This document shows positions 44,473 to 53,512 of a stretch of 62,092 nucleotides of DNA, one piece after another. The DNA is from an uncultured Erysipelotrichaceae bacterium (GTDB taxonomy: Bacteria > Bacillota_I > Bacilli_A > Erysipelotrichales > Erysipelotrichaceae). Location of the stretch: NCBI GenBank assembly GCA_927435855.1, contig CAKMJZ010000020.1, positions 1 through 62,092 of the forward strand, written 5' to 3'. The notes beneath the pieces are model-generated. The model was not told the origin of the DNA and made no database searches. It was given only the letters and a program-made list of their open reading frames with translations. The first letter of the stretch is position 1; every line of letters starts with the position of its first letter. Made by a program: the position numbers and the translations under genes.

Positions 44473-45248
44473 AAACGCCCAGAATTATAGTCATAACCGG
44501 AGCCTTAGGCGGAATTGGGTTGGCATCAACAGAAGTATTCACTCGTGATCATGACATCGTTGTGGGCATTGATATCAAAGATAAAAATGACAATTTAGTC
44601 TTAGAAACGCAGAATAAATATGGAAAATTATTTTCCTACTATCCAGCGGACTGTACACAGGAAGATCAGGTAAAATCAGTGATAGAAAGCATAGTGTCCG
44701 ACTATGGAAAAATCGATGTTCTATTCAATATTATAGGTGGTAGCGGTCGGCGATTCGGTGATGGACCGATCCATACCGTCTCTTTAGAAGCGTACCACCA
44801 AACCTTAAATCTAAACCTGACATCGCAGTTTCTACTATCGAAATATGTTGTGATTCAGATGCTAAAACAGAACTATGGAAACATCATCAATACCGGATCA
44901 GTTCTTGGCATGGTAGGGGGCAATGAGATGTTTTCAACCGTGACCTATGCGGCCTCAAAAGCTGCGATTATTGGTATGTCTCGATCGATGGCTATGGCTT
45001 ATGCGAAAAATAACATTCGCGTCAACGTCATCTCACCAGGTCTGATTGAATCCAATATGACCCAACGGGCTCAAAACAATGATGAAATCATTGCGTATAT
45101 CGATGAAAAACAACCCATCTATTATGGACGTCATAGACTCGGAAATCCGATGTCCATCGCTTTAGCCGCTCGATTTTTAGCGGATAGTGAAGCCGATTTT
45201 GTAACCGGAATCAATCTTCCGGTCGATGGAGGTTGGACAGCACAATGA
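44469..45248 (+). CDS. SDR-family sugar dehydrogenase
   Basis: A 259-residue classical SDR: ITGALGGIGLAST, DVLFNIIGGSG, NTGSVLGM with the Ser, TYAASKAAIIGM with Tyr and Lys, and FVTGINLPVDGGWTAQ at the end. Start and stop overlap both neighbours by ATGA. As part of the operon it could oxidise a sugar hydroxyl or the anomeric carbon. Cofactor is probably NAD (acidic residue in VVGIDIKD). Confidence 0.88.
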   Translation: MKTPRIIVITGALGGIGLASTEVFTRDHDIVVGIDIKDKNDNLVLETQNKYGKLFSYYPADCTQEDQVKSVIESIVSDYGKIDVLFNIIGGSGRRFGDGPIHTVSLEAYHQTLNLNLTSQFLLSKYVVIQMLKQNYGNIINTGSVLGMVGGNEMFSTVTYAASKAAIIGMSRSMAMAYAKNNIRVNVISPGLIESNMTQRAQNNDEIIAYIDEKQPIYYGRHRLGNPMSIALAARFLADSEADFVTGINLPVDGGWTAQ

Positions 45249-46543
45249 ACTATGAAAAACAAATTAATAACAAAATAAAAACAGAGGTCCTTGTTATCGG
45301 AGGGGGTAGTGCCGGATCAATGGCTGCTATTGCATCAGGTAAAGAAGGACGCAAAACGCTTTTGGTTGAACGGTATGGCTTTCTGGGCGGAACAAGCACC
45401 ACGATTTTAGATACTTTCTATGGATTTTATATTCCAGGAACAAGCAATCGTAAGGTCGTCGGGGGTATCCCGGATATCCTTCTTGAAAAATTACATCAAC
45501 GAAAGGCTATGTTGCTACGACCAAATACTTATGGTGCCGGAACCGGGGTTACCTATGATCCTGAAATATTGAAAGTTGTTTGGGAAGAGCTGGTAAATGA
45601 AGCGAATGTGGATATTCTTTTGCACAGTTTTGTTGCGGATGTCGTGATGGAAGGCAAAAAAATCAGGGGGGTCATTGTTGTTAATAAGTCTGGATTCACA
45701 CTCGTCGAAGCGGATGTTGTTATTGATGCTTCCGGAGACGCCGATGTAACCGCACTTGCCGGCTATCCATATGATGGCATTGGCAGTCACATTCCCGTGC
45801 AATCTTTGACCACAACCTTTAGAGTGGGTAATGTTGATGAGCAACGCACGAAACTATTTAACAAAAATCAAATGTGGGATTGGATGAAGGAAGCCAATCA
45901 AAGCGGGAAGTACTTTTTACCTCGTGAAGAAGGCAGTGTACATATTACGACTTTACCGGGAGTGATGGCGACCAATATGGTTCGCTTAGCAATACCGGAT
46001 CCGACCAATATCATTGAATTATCCAAAGCCGAAATCCTCGGACGCAGACAGGCATTGGAGTATTTTCGCTTTATGAAAGACTATCTGCCAGGCTATGAGA
46101 ATTCTGTTTTCTTAAACTTCTCGACTCAAATCGGCGTTCGTGAAACCCGAAGGATCATCGGTGAGTACACATTAACCAAAGAAGATGTTCTTGAGGCACG
46201 TAAATTTGAGGATGCTATCGTATTATGTGGGGCTCCGATTGAAGATCATCACAATCAGACTGGAACCAAGTGGGAGTATTTACCTGCGGATGAAACGTAT
46301 CAAGTTCCGTATCGATGTCTGATTCCTAAGGACAGCGTCAATCTTTTGGTCGCCGGACGATGCTTATCCGCAACTCATGATGCACATGCTTCAGTTCGAA
46401 GCATGGGTCAGTGCATGGGTATGGGGCAAGCCGCCGGAATTGCCGCAAGTCTGGCTTTTGAAAACAACTGTCGCCCTTTGGATATAAGTATTGAGATGTT
46501 ACAAGATAAACTGCGCAGTTATGGCGCAATTTTGGAGGGATGA
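45245..46543 (+). CDS. FAD-dependent oxidoreductase (FAD_oxidored type)
   Basis: A 432-residue flavoprotein. The FAD-binding loop VLVIGGGSAGSMAAIASGKEG is at about 16-36, YGFLGGTST and VVIDASGDADVTALAGYP and the C-terminal LVAGRCLSATHDAHASVRSMGQCMGMGQAAGIAA are typical of the PF12831-like group. These are poorly known; some oxidise sugar-like or alcohol groups. It overlaps the SDR by ATGA and the PTE-like gene by one base, so it belongs to the same route. No covalent-flavin or membrane signal is seen. Confidence 0.85.
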   Translation: MNYEKQINNKIKTEVLVIGGGSAGSMAAIASGKEGRKTLLVERYGFLGGTSTTILDTFYGFYIPGTSNRKVVGGIPDILLEKLHQRKAMLLRPNTYGAGTGVTYDPEILKVVWEELVNEANVDILLHSFVADVVMEGKKIRGVIVVNKSGFTLVEADVVIDASGDADVTALAGYPYDGIGSHIPVQSLTTTFRVGNVDEQRTKLFNKNQMWDWMKEANQSGKYFLPREEGSVHITTLPGVMATNMVRLAIPDPTNIIELSKAEILGRRQALEYFRFMKDYLPGYENSVFLNFSTQIGVRETRRIIGEYTLTKEDVLEARKFEDAIVLCGAPIEDHHNQTGTKWEYLPADETYQVPYRCLIPKDSVNLLVAGRCLSATHDAHASVRSMGQCMGMGQAAGIAASLAFENNCRPLDISIEMLQDKLRSYGAILEG

Positions 46544-47499
46544 TGAAAAATAAAATAATGACAGTTACAGGACGGATCGCTCCTGAACAATTAAATAAAA
46601 CCTATGGTCACGAACATTTGTATACAACGGCGACCGAAAAAGTCGTAGCTGAAAATGAGAAGATGGCACTAATTGACACCGATAAAATTGCGGTGGATTT
46701 ACGCTTGTTTAAGGAGTTGGGTGGTAACTGTATCGTTGAAGTGACGACGATGGATTATGGAAGAGATGTATTAAAACTTAAAGAATTATCTAAGAAGAGT
46801 GGCGTTTACATCATTGCTTCGGGAGGATTTAATAAAGGAACCTATAATCGACCCTATCTGGAGAATAAAGATGTTACGGTAGTTGCGGATATGCTGATTC
46901 GTGAGATTCGCGAAGGTGTTGGTGATACCGGGATTTCCCCGGGAATATTAAAAATCGGTACAAGCCAGGATGTCATTCACCCTTGGGAGCTTGTTGGTAT
47001 TAAGGCAGTGTCGTTGGCACACAAGGCCACCGGGATTCCCATTACGACTCACACCCAAAGTGGAAGTATGGCCAAAGAACAGTTAGACGAATTTGAAGCG
47101 ATGGGTGTTGATTTATCAAAAGTACTGATCGGACACATGGATCAGTTAGATGATTTTGACTTTCATGTAAGGTGCATCAAGTGCGGTGCTTATCTGGGCT
47201 ATGATTCATTGCCTAAAGAGAAATATGGCACACAAAAACGAGCCATTGACTTTATATGTCGGTTATCACAACAGAACTTACATACCCATATTCTTATCAG
47301 CGGTGATTATGCCCGTCAGGACTATTTTAAAGGATATGGCGGCACACTGGGATTAGACTATATTCTAACGACTTTTCAAGAAAACTTTTTAAGTGAGTGT
47401 ACTGTTCGAGGGCTTGATGGCAAGAAAATCCTTTTTGATCTTCTTATCGAAAATCCTCGTCGACTACTGACATTCAAGGAGGATGAATATGGACATTAA
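46543..47499 (+). CDS. Phosphotriesterase-like lactonase
   Basis: A 318-residue binuclear-metal amidohydrolase of the phosphotriesterase-like group. Metal ligands are YGHEHLY (HxH), the carboxylated Lys in ILKIGTS, His in PITTHTQSG and IGHMDQ, and Asp in LISGDYAR. Relatives in Firmicutes and mycoplasmas hydrolyse phosphorylated sugar lactones. It stands between dehydrogenases and an aldolase, so opening a sugar lactone is the best guess. Start at the ATG overlapping the previous stop, after GGAGGG. Confidence 0.88.
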   Translation: MKNKIMTVTGRIAPEQLNKTYGHEHLYTTATEKVVAENEKMALIDTDKIAVDLRLFKELGGNCIVEVTTMDYGRDVLKLKELSKKSGVYIIASGGFNKGTYNRPYLENKDVTVVADMLIREIREGVGDTGISPGILKIGTSQDVIHPWELVGIKAVSLAHKATGIPITTHTQSGSMAKEQLDEFEAMGVDLSKVLIGHMDQLDDFDFHVRCIKCGAYLGYDSLPKEKYGTQKRAIDFICRLSQQNLHTHILISGDYARQDYFKGYGGTLGLDYILTTFQENFLSECTVRGLDGKKILFDLLIENPRRLLTFKEDEYGH

Positions 47500-48127
47500 A
47501 AAACAACTGCTTGATGGCGGTGTGATTGCGGTCATCCGTCATGCCAATAAAGAAAATATTGTGCCTGTAGTACAAGCGCTACGAGCAGGTGGGATCATCG
47601 GTATTGAAATTACCGTCGAAAACGACGGTGGTTTTGAGGCGATTTCCGCATGTCGGGATGCGTTTGACGACATTGCTCTTGGTGCAGGAACGGTTCTTAC
47701 GGTACAAAGTGCGAAACGTGCAATTGAAAGTGGCGCAACTTTCATTTTTTCGCCGATTCTCAGTGAAGAAGTGGTAAAATATAGTAAAGAACAAGGTGTT
47801 TTATCCATTCCCGGCTGTTATAGTCCAACAGAGATCTTCCATGCCATCCAATGGGGTGCTGATATGGTCAAAATCTTTCCGGCTGTCAATTTGGGCACCT
47901 CTTATATAAAAAACATTCGGGTACCGCTACCCTTTATTCCTATGGTTGTTACCGGAGGAATCGACTTAAATAATTTAGGAGATTTTATTAAAGCTTCAGC
48001 AGATGCGGTTGGCATCGGCAGTCAGTTGGTCGATATGAAGAGATTATCTGAGGAAGGATATCTTGATTTGATTACCGAAAATTCCCGGAAGTTTACGGAG
48101 GCGGTAAGGATGGCAAGAGCAAAATAG
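47489..48127 (+). CDS. KDPG/KHG-type aldolase
   Basis: A 212-residue class I aldolase of the 2-keto-3-deoxy-phosphogluconate type. GGIIGIEITVENDGG has the catalytic Glu, GAGTVLT the phosphate loop and ADMVKIFPA the Schiff-base Lys; TGGIDLNN closes the site. It cleaves a 2-keto-3-deoxy sugar acid (phosphate) to pyruvate and an aldehyde. AAGGAGG at 47476-47482 sets the start at 47489 and not 47483. It overlaps the PTE-like gene. Confidence 0.9.
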   Translation: MDIKKQLLDGGVIAVIRHANKENIVPVVQALRAGGIIGIEITVENDGGFEAISACRDAFDDIALGAGTVLTVQSAKRAIESGATFIFSPILSEEVVKYSKEQGVLSIPGCYSPTEIFHAIQWGADMVKIFPAVNLGTSYIKNIRVPLPFIPMVVTGGIDLNNLGDFIKASADAVGIGSQLVDMKRLSEEGYLDLITENSRKFTEAVRMARAK

Positions 48128-48151
48128 AAAGTACTTCTAGGGAGGTTACTT

Positions 48152-49339
48152 ATGGCTTATACGATCATTAAGGCTAAGCGCATCGTCAGTGGTGATGGAT
48201 TGGATATCTTCGAAGGATATCTGGTTTTAAAAGACGGATTGGTTGAAAAAGTTGCGGATATGGATGATGGAGAAGTGAAAAGTCTGTTTGCTCAGGAAGA
48301 TACGGAAATTATCATTGAAGATGATATGACGATCGTTCCAGGGATGTTTGATATTCACACCCATGGTGCTATGGGCGTTGATTTCATCGATGTCGATGAA
48401 GAGAAACTGAAAATCGTGGGTCAGCGTTACCTTATGGAAGGTGTCACCGGATTTTGTACTTCGACTATGGTTTTGGTGAGAGAAAAGGAAAAAGAACTGC
48501 TTAAGAAGTTTGGAAGTTTACCTCAAATTTCCGCTCCGCGCTGGTTGGGTGTTCACCTAGAAGGCCCGCATATGAATGAGAAATATCATGCGATGATGGA
48601 TCCAAGATATCTGAGAAAACCTTCAATAGAAGAGCTTTTGGAAAATATTGAACTGACCAACCATCGGCTTTTGATGATAACCATGGCACCCGAACTTGAG
48701 GGAGCTAAAGAGTTTATCGAGGCTTGTGTTGAGAATAATGTTGTTGTCATGCTTGCGCATAGTAATGCCACAAGCAAACAAACTACGGAAGCCCTGACTT
48801 GGGGTGTCTCCGGCTTTACGCATTTATATAATGCCATGTCACAACACACCCATCGCAATCCGGGGATGGTCACGGCAGCACTGCTTGACGATAACACATT
48901 TAAGGAACTGATCGTCGATGGTTATCATATCGATGAAGATGTTATAAAACTGACCTATAAGATTTTGGGCAAGGATCAAATCATCCTTGTGACCGATGCC
49001 ATGCCAGGAAAAGGGTTAGGTGATGGGGAATATGAATTTGGCAAGTTGCCGTGTGTTATCAAGGATAATAAAGCCTTTGAGAAAGCATCGGGACGGATCG
49101 CCGGTTCAACCTTAGGAATGAATGATGCCATGCGCAATGTCATGGCGTTTACCGGCTGTTCACTTTCGGATGCCGTGGTTATGGCATGTGTCAATCCGGC
49201 AAAGTTATTGAAACTAGACAATAGATATGGATCACTAAGCAAAGGAAAAGCCGCAGATTTTGTCCTTCTCGACGAAGATTTGAATGTATTTGCTACATTC
49301 ATTGATGCCAACTGCGTCTATCGACAAGCTCATGAGTAA
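48152..49339 (+). CDS. nagA: N-acetylglucosamine-6-phosphate deacetylase
   Basis: A 395-residue amidohydrolase: FDIHTHGAMGVDF (HxH), HLEGPHMN with the metal-binding Glu, MLAHSNAT and FTHLYNAM with His ligands, and LVTDAMPGKG with the catalytic Asp. It removes acetate from GlcNAc-6-phosphate in the cytoplasm, and so fits with NanE downstream. No glucosamine-6-phosphate deaminase (nagB) is in the window. AGGGAGG precedes the start. It overlaps the next gene by 8 bases. Confidence 0.93.
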   Translation: MAYTIIKAKRIVSGDGLDIFEGYLVLKDGLVEKVADMDDGEVKSLFAQEDTEIIIEDDMTIVPGMFDIHTHGAMGVDFIDVDEEKLKIVGQRYLMEGVTGFCTSTMVLVREKEKELLKKFGSLPQISAPRWLGVHLEGPHMNEKYHAMMDPRYLRKPSIEELLENIELTNHRLLMITMAPELEGAKEFIEACVENNVVVMLAHSNATSKQTTEALTWGVSGFTHLYNAMSQHTHRNPGMVTAALLDDNTFKELIVDGYHIDEDVIKLTYKILGKDQIILVTDAMPGKGLGDGEYEFGKLPCVIKDNKAFEKASGRIAGSTLGMNDAMRNVMAFTGCSLSDAVVMACVNPAKLLKLDNRYGSLSKGKAADFVLLDEDLNVFATFIDANCVYRQAHE

Positions 49340-50264
49340 GCTGTATAAAATCGATCCGGTATTCAACTATCGGATATGGGGTGGTAACCGCCTTAAAGAA
49401 AAATATGGATATCAAAGTGATTTACCTAATATTGGTGAGTGTTATCATGTGATCGCTATGCCTGGTCATTTGGATTGTTGGGTGCCGGATGCCGATTTGC
49501 CGTTATCTCAGTTTTATAATGAGAACCGCGATCTTTTCGCTTGTACAAAAGCGGAGATGCCCGTACGAACCGCATCAGCAAATCCAATCGCACCGATGTC
49601 GATCCAACTTCATCCGGACAATGAATATGCAATGAAACATGAAGGCAAAAAAGGCAAGCCGGATGGCGTTTTCTTCATCGAAGGCGAAGGCGAAATGGTT
49701 TTAGGGCATAGTGCCAAAACCAAAGATGAGTTTGTAAGAATGATCAATGAAGGTGAGTGGGACCAACTTGTTCGTAACGTTCGGGTCAAACAGGGGGATT
49801 TCGTGAATGTTCCATTTGGTACATTGCATGCTTTTGGGGCGGGATTTCTGTTGATTGAATTTACTCAAAACGCTGATTTGACGTATCGGTTGTATGATTA
49901 TGATCGAATTGATCCCATTACGAAAAAGTTAAGGACCTTACATACTCAACAAGTGTTGGATAATGTGAAAATCCCCAACGGAGATACCAAAATCGTTGAT
50001 TTGACCAAAGAGATTCTTGGCGGCTATACGTATACTTTATTTCATGATGAGCCCAATGTATACACAGCTGGAAGATATGATGTTTGGCATCAAGCCGATA
50101 TTCAACGCGATGAGTTTTATTTCCTGACTTGCATCGAAGGATCGGGATTTATCGATGGACATCCGCTTTACGGTGGAGATACATGGTTTGTACCGGCAAA
50201 ATTTGGATCGGTCAATGTTTCAGGACCTGTAGATCTGGTTTTTGTGTCTTTGATTGAGAGGTAG
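49332..50264 (+). CDS. Class I PMI-like cupin protein
   Basis: A 310-residue PMI-type protein starting MSKLYKIDPVFNYRIWGGNRL, with MSIQLHPDNEY and GTLHAFGAG (His ligands) and TYRLYDYDR. Where other copies have Glu in EAWY or ESWY, this has GKPDGVFFIE, so the Glu metal ligand appears to be Asp or missing. It may bind sugar phosphate with altered activity. Its start is inside the end of nagA. Confidence 0.85.
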   Translation: MSKLYKIDPVFNYRIWGGNRLKEKYGYQSDLPNIGECYHVIAMPGHLDCWVPDADLPLSQFYNENRDLFACTKAEMPVRTASANPIAPMSIQLHPDNEYAMKHEGKKGKPDGVFFIEGEGEMVLGHSAKTKDEFVRMINEGEWDQLVRNVRVKQGDFVNVPFGTLHAFGAGFLLIEFTQNADLTYRLYDYDRIDPITKKLRTLHTQQVLDNVKIPNGDTKIVDLTKEILGGYTYTLFHDEPNVYTAGRYDVWHQADIQRDEFYFLTCIEGSGFIDGHPLYGGDTWFVPAKFGSVNVSGPVDLVFVSLIER

Positions 50265-50267
50265 ATC

Positions 50268-50969
50268 ATGAAACTTATAAAGCCTTTAAATAAATACTTT
50301 GATCATACGATCCTAAAACCATTTGCATCATCATCGGATATCGACAAAGTCATTGATGAATGTATTCGCTATGATTTTCGGATGATTGCGATCAATTCCG
50401 TTCAAGTTCGTTATTGCAAAGAAAAACTGAAAGATTTTGATGTTCATGTTGGAGCGGCGATCGGGTTTCCTTTAGGTCAAACTACGATTAGAACCAAAGT
50501 TTTTGAAACGCAAAACGCCATTGATGATGGTTGTGATGAGATTGATTATGTCGTAAATTTAACTGAAGTAAAAAATGGAAATTGGAATTATGTCGAGAGA
50601 GAAATGAAGACTATTGTCGAAGTGTGTAAAGAACAAGGTATTATAAGTAAGGTTATTTTTGAAAACTGCTATTTGAATCAACGAGAAATCACGGCATTGG
50701 CTCAAATTGCCCGTGTTGTCGGTCCGGATTATATAAAAACATCCACCGGCTTTGGTACCGGTGGAGCAACTGTAGAAGATGTGCGTTTGATGAAAGAATT
50801 TGCCGGAGACAATGTTAAAGTGAAGGCGGCTGGGGGTATTCGGGATTTGAAAACGGCAATGGCCATGATTGAAGCCGGAGCATCACGCATTGGGTCCAGT
50901 GCCGGATGTTTAATCATGGATGAATATAACGGTTTAAAGCAAAGACTTGAAATAGTCGATACTTACTAA
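50268..50969 (+). CDS. deoC: Deoxyribose-phosphate aldolase
   Basis: A 233-residue class I aldolase: FDHTILKPFAS at the start, GFPLGQTTIRTK, YIKTSTGFGTGGATVEDV with the Schiff-base Lys and VKAAGGIRDLKTA with the second Lys. It splits 2-deoxyribose-5-phosphate into acetaldehyde and glyceraldehyde-3-phosphate, or a related substrate. It ends the operon 3 bases after the PMI-like gene; its last 36 bases overlap the end of the converging TIM-barrel gene. Confidence 0.93.
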   Translation: MKLIKPLNKYFDHTILKPFASSSDIDKVIDECIRYDFRMIAINSVQVRYCKEKLKDFDVHVGAAIGFPLGQTTIRTKVFETQNAIDDGCDEIDYVVNLTEVKNGNWNYVEREMKTIVEVCKEQGIISKVIFENCYLNQREITALAQIARVVGPDYIKTSTGFGTGGATVEDVRLMKEFAGDNVKVKAAGGIRDLKTAMAMIEAGASRIGSSAGCLIMDEYNGLKQRLEIVDTY

Positions 50970-51806
50970 TGTTTCAATATCATCGACTTCGGGTTCAAGT
51001 GAAAACATGGCGGGATGCGAAGTCTTTTTCATGAAATCTACGATTTGAGGATAGGGTAAATCCCCTTTACCGACGGCTACATGTTGATACGGTTTAGCCA
51101 ATCCTTCAACATATCGATAGTCCTTAACGTGTATATGACCAATCAGAGGAGCGATAAATTCCATCTCCTCCAGTATTGAGAGTTTTTTGTACATAGTAGC
51201 TAAACGCTTATGATCCGCACGGACACTGTTGGCAGGATCCCAAAGCAGACCTAACCACGGACTATCGATGGTTTTAACGACAAAGTTCGTCATCTCTCCA
51301 CGAGGTAAGTGAGTATGAGGGCAGTTCTCAATCAAAATCCGCTTGTTCGCGTTCTTTGCGAAAGGTACAAGTCTTGTAAAATGATCGAGGATTTCTCTTT
51401 GATCGTCCAGTACACCGATGATTTGGCGGTTATCGGGAGCACGAAAGGGAAAAGCACGAATCGTAGGACAGTCAAGTGCAACAGCGATTTCCAATGCCCG
51501 CTTGGCTGCGTCCATATGGTCTTTCGTTTTTCCTTTGACCGCATAGAATGAATCACTAAAAGAGGAAATGGTATCGTTGGGATATAACTTAGCCATAAAG
51601 AAAATCGTTGATGCCAGATTTATGACTTTTAAATGATACTTGTTCAAGATTTCGATAACTTTTTTTACTTCAGAAGAACTAAGATCCTCCACAGTTTTAC
51701 CCCAAAGTGAATGGATTTCGACAAATTCAAATCCATGATGTTTGGCTATAGCGCAAGCTTTTTCAAAATCTTGACTTAATTGATCTGTAATAATACTTAT
51801 AGACAT
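50934..51806 (-). CDS. TIM-barrel sugar-phosphate isomerase/epimerase
   Basis: A 290-residue AP-endonuclease-2-type barrel: GFEFVEIHSLWG, RILIENCPHTHLPRG, LLWDPANSVRADH, IGHIHVKDYRYV and MFSLEPEVDDIE hold the metal ligands. Family members isomerise or epimerise ketoses and their phosphates. It is alone on the minus strand, divergent from the PMI gene at 51886. Its end overlaps deoC. Substrate unknown. Confidence 0.85.
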   Translation of the reverse strand: MSISIITDQLSQDFEKACAIAKHHGFEFVEIHSLWGKTVEDLSSSEVKKVIEILNKYHLKVINLASTIFFMAKLYPNDTISSFSDSFYAVKGKTKDHMDAAKRALEIAVALDCPTIRAFPFRAPDNRQIIGVLDDQREILDHFTRLVPFAKNANKRILIENCPHTHLPRGEMTNFVVKTIDSPWLGLLWDPANSVRADHKRLATMYKKLSILEEMEFIAPLIGHIHVKDYRYVEGLAKPYQHVAVGKGDLPYPQIVDFMKKTSHPAMFSLEPEVDDIETLVSIDYFKSLL

Positions 51807-51885
51807 AAAATCACCTCTTACTTCATTATAACTGTTATTTGAGTTAGGTGGTAAAGATTAGCAAATACATCAGAAAGGAATTATT

Positions 51886-52821
51886 ATGAAAAAACAAATC
51901 CTAGAAGTATTGCCGGTATTCAAAGAACGTATATGGGGAGGAAATAAGATTAAGAGTACTTACCATGGGAATACCGACATTGAACCGGTAGGTGAGATGT
52001 GGAATGTCAGTGCACTACCTTCCGGAGATTGTGCAATTCCGCAACTAAGTACAACGCTTTCTCAACTGTATAGCAATTATCCGGATTGGTTCAAATGTGA
52101 AAGTTCACAGTTACCTTTGCACTGTACGCTCATTGATCCGATCGCAGACTTATCAGTTCAGGTCCATCCTACAGAAGAATATGCCAATATTCATGAAAAT
52201 TCTGTTGGCAAACCCGAGGCGTGGTATATTATCGATGCTCCACAAAATGCTAGAATCCAATTTGGTCATACGGCGAAAACGAAAGAAGAAGTTATTAAGC
52301 TTATTTCAAATTTAAAGTGGGATCAATTGCTCAGCTATGTTAAGGCAAAGAAAAAGGACTTTCTATTTGTTGGGGATGGTCATGTTCATGCCATCGGGAA
52401 GAATGTCCTTTGTTTTGAGATAGCGCGCAATGCGGATGTTACTTATCGCTTATATGACTACGATCGAATCGATAAGAAAACCGGGAAGAAACGGGATTTG
52501 CATGTTGAGAAAAGTTTGGATGTACTTGCGATTCCACATAATGCCCCAGGACCCTATACAGTACCGGAGATTTTGGTAAATGGGTGTCGAATTCGGGATT
52601 ATTTCGATCAACCCAAAGTGTTTACCTTTAAGTCGATTGAAGTAGATAAACAGGGTACATTCAATTTTGATCGATTCTACTTTCTGACGTGTATCGAAGG
52701 TGAGGGTAATGTCAGTGAACATTCGATACATCCGGGAACCACATTACTAATTCCAGATGGATTCGGTAAGATCGATATCAAGGGTAACATTACCTTGCTA
52801 TTATCAAGTTATCGGGACTGA
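51886..52821 (+). CDS. Class I mannose-6-phosphate isomerase-like protein
   Basis: A 311-residue PMI: VFKERIWGGNKI, LSVQVHPTEEY, GKPEAWYIID and GHVHAIGKNVLCFEIARN supply all four expected metal ligands, with TYRLYDYDRID. It is the third short PMI in the window and differs from 35710 throughout, so they are not recent duplicates. GAAAGGAA precedes the start. It ends at 52821, directly against the last base of the converging GntR gene. Confidence 0.88.
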   Translation: MKKQILEVLPVFKERIWGGNKIKSTYHGNTDIEPVGEMWNVSALPSGDCAIPQLSTTLSQLYSNYPDWFKCESSQLPLHCTLIDPIADLSVQVHPTEEYANIHENSVGKPEAWYIIDAPQNARIQFGHTAKTKEEVIKLISNLKWDQLLSYVKAKKKDFLFVGDGHVHAIGKNVLCFEIARNADVTYRLYDYDRIDKKTGKKRDLHVEKSLDVLAIPHNAPGPYTVPEILVNGCRIRDYFDQPKVFTFKSIEVDKQGTFNFDRFYFLTCIEGEGNVSEHSIHPGTTLLIPDGFGKIDIKGNITLLLSSYRD

Positions 52822-53505
52822 TTAGCGAATGGAAAGTGCACTGAGCTGATTGTCTGCTTGGGTTTCAATGGTGTATTGAGCCAAAACCGACTTCAATAAG
52901 TATACTTTATGGATGATCTGAAGGGAGAGCGAATGCTCTTCTTTTCTTAAGTGACGAGCAGCCTCACTATTCAACTGTACAGCCTGAATTTTCTTGAAAT
53001 CGTGACTGATGACATAATTGCGATTTTCGATGTATTTCATGACTGAACCATACAAGTCCGATTCATTAAAGTCCTCAAACAAACTGACGGGCATCCAAGT
53101 TTCTTCCAGTGCGACGGGGATATCGTCAACCAATCGGATACGACGGAAATGATATAATTTTTGACCTTCGAAAAGATGAAACATTCTTCTCATTTCATCA
53201 CTACCTTCGACGATGTCAAATGCCAAAACTATTGAAGACAAGTTTTTGTTGGCGTAGCGATCGGAAAGGGTTGTCAGGTGTTGTTCTTTATAGAATTCAG
53301 GAGGATTGACATAGTAACCTGATCCTTGTCGGGAGTGTATATAACCTTTGTCTTTAAGTAGTGATAATGCTTTACGAATGGTAACGCGAGACGCTGAAAA
53401 CAGGCGAGTTAAGTACAATTCGCCTTCAAGCACACCCCATGACCGGTATTCACCGGCTTCTATCATAGCAATCAACTGTTGAGCAATATCCACATATTTT
53501 GACAT
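52822..53505 (-). CDS. GntR/HutC-family transcriptional regulator
   Basis: A 227-residue regulator: the GntR winged helix (EGELYLTRLFSASRVTIRKALSLLKDKGYIHSRQGSGYYV, about 27-66) and the C-terminal UTRA ligand domain (FHLFEGQKLYHFRRIRLVDDIPVALEETWMP...). HutC-type proteins answer to phosphosugars, glucosamine-6-phosphate and the like. It is the last gene of the minus-strand run with the glycyl radical enzyme. The inverted repeats at 56771-56856 are possible binding sites. Confidence 0.9.
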   Translation of the reverse strand: MSKYVDIAQQLIAMIEAGEYRSWGVLEGELYLTRLFSASRVTIRKALSLLKDKGYIHSRQGSGYYVNPPEFYKEQHLTTLSDRYANKNLSSIVLAFDIVEGSDEMRRMFHLFEGQKLYHFRRIRLVDDIPVALEETWMPVSLFEDFNESDLYGSVMKYIENRNYVISHDFKKIQAVQLNSEAARHLRKEEHSLSLQIIHKVYLLKSVLAQYTIETQADNQLSALSIR

Positions 53506-53512
53506 GTTTACC

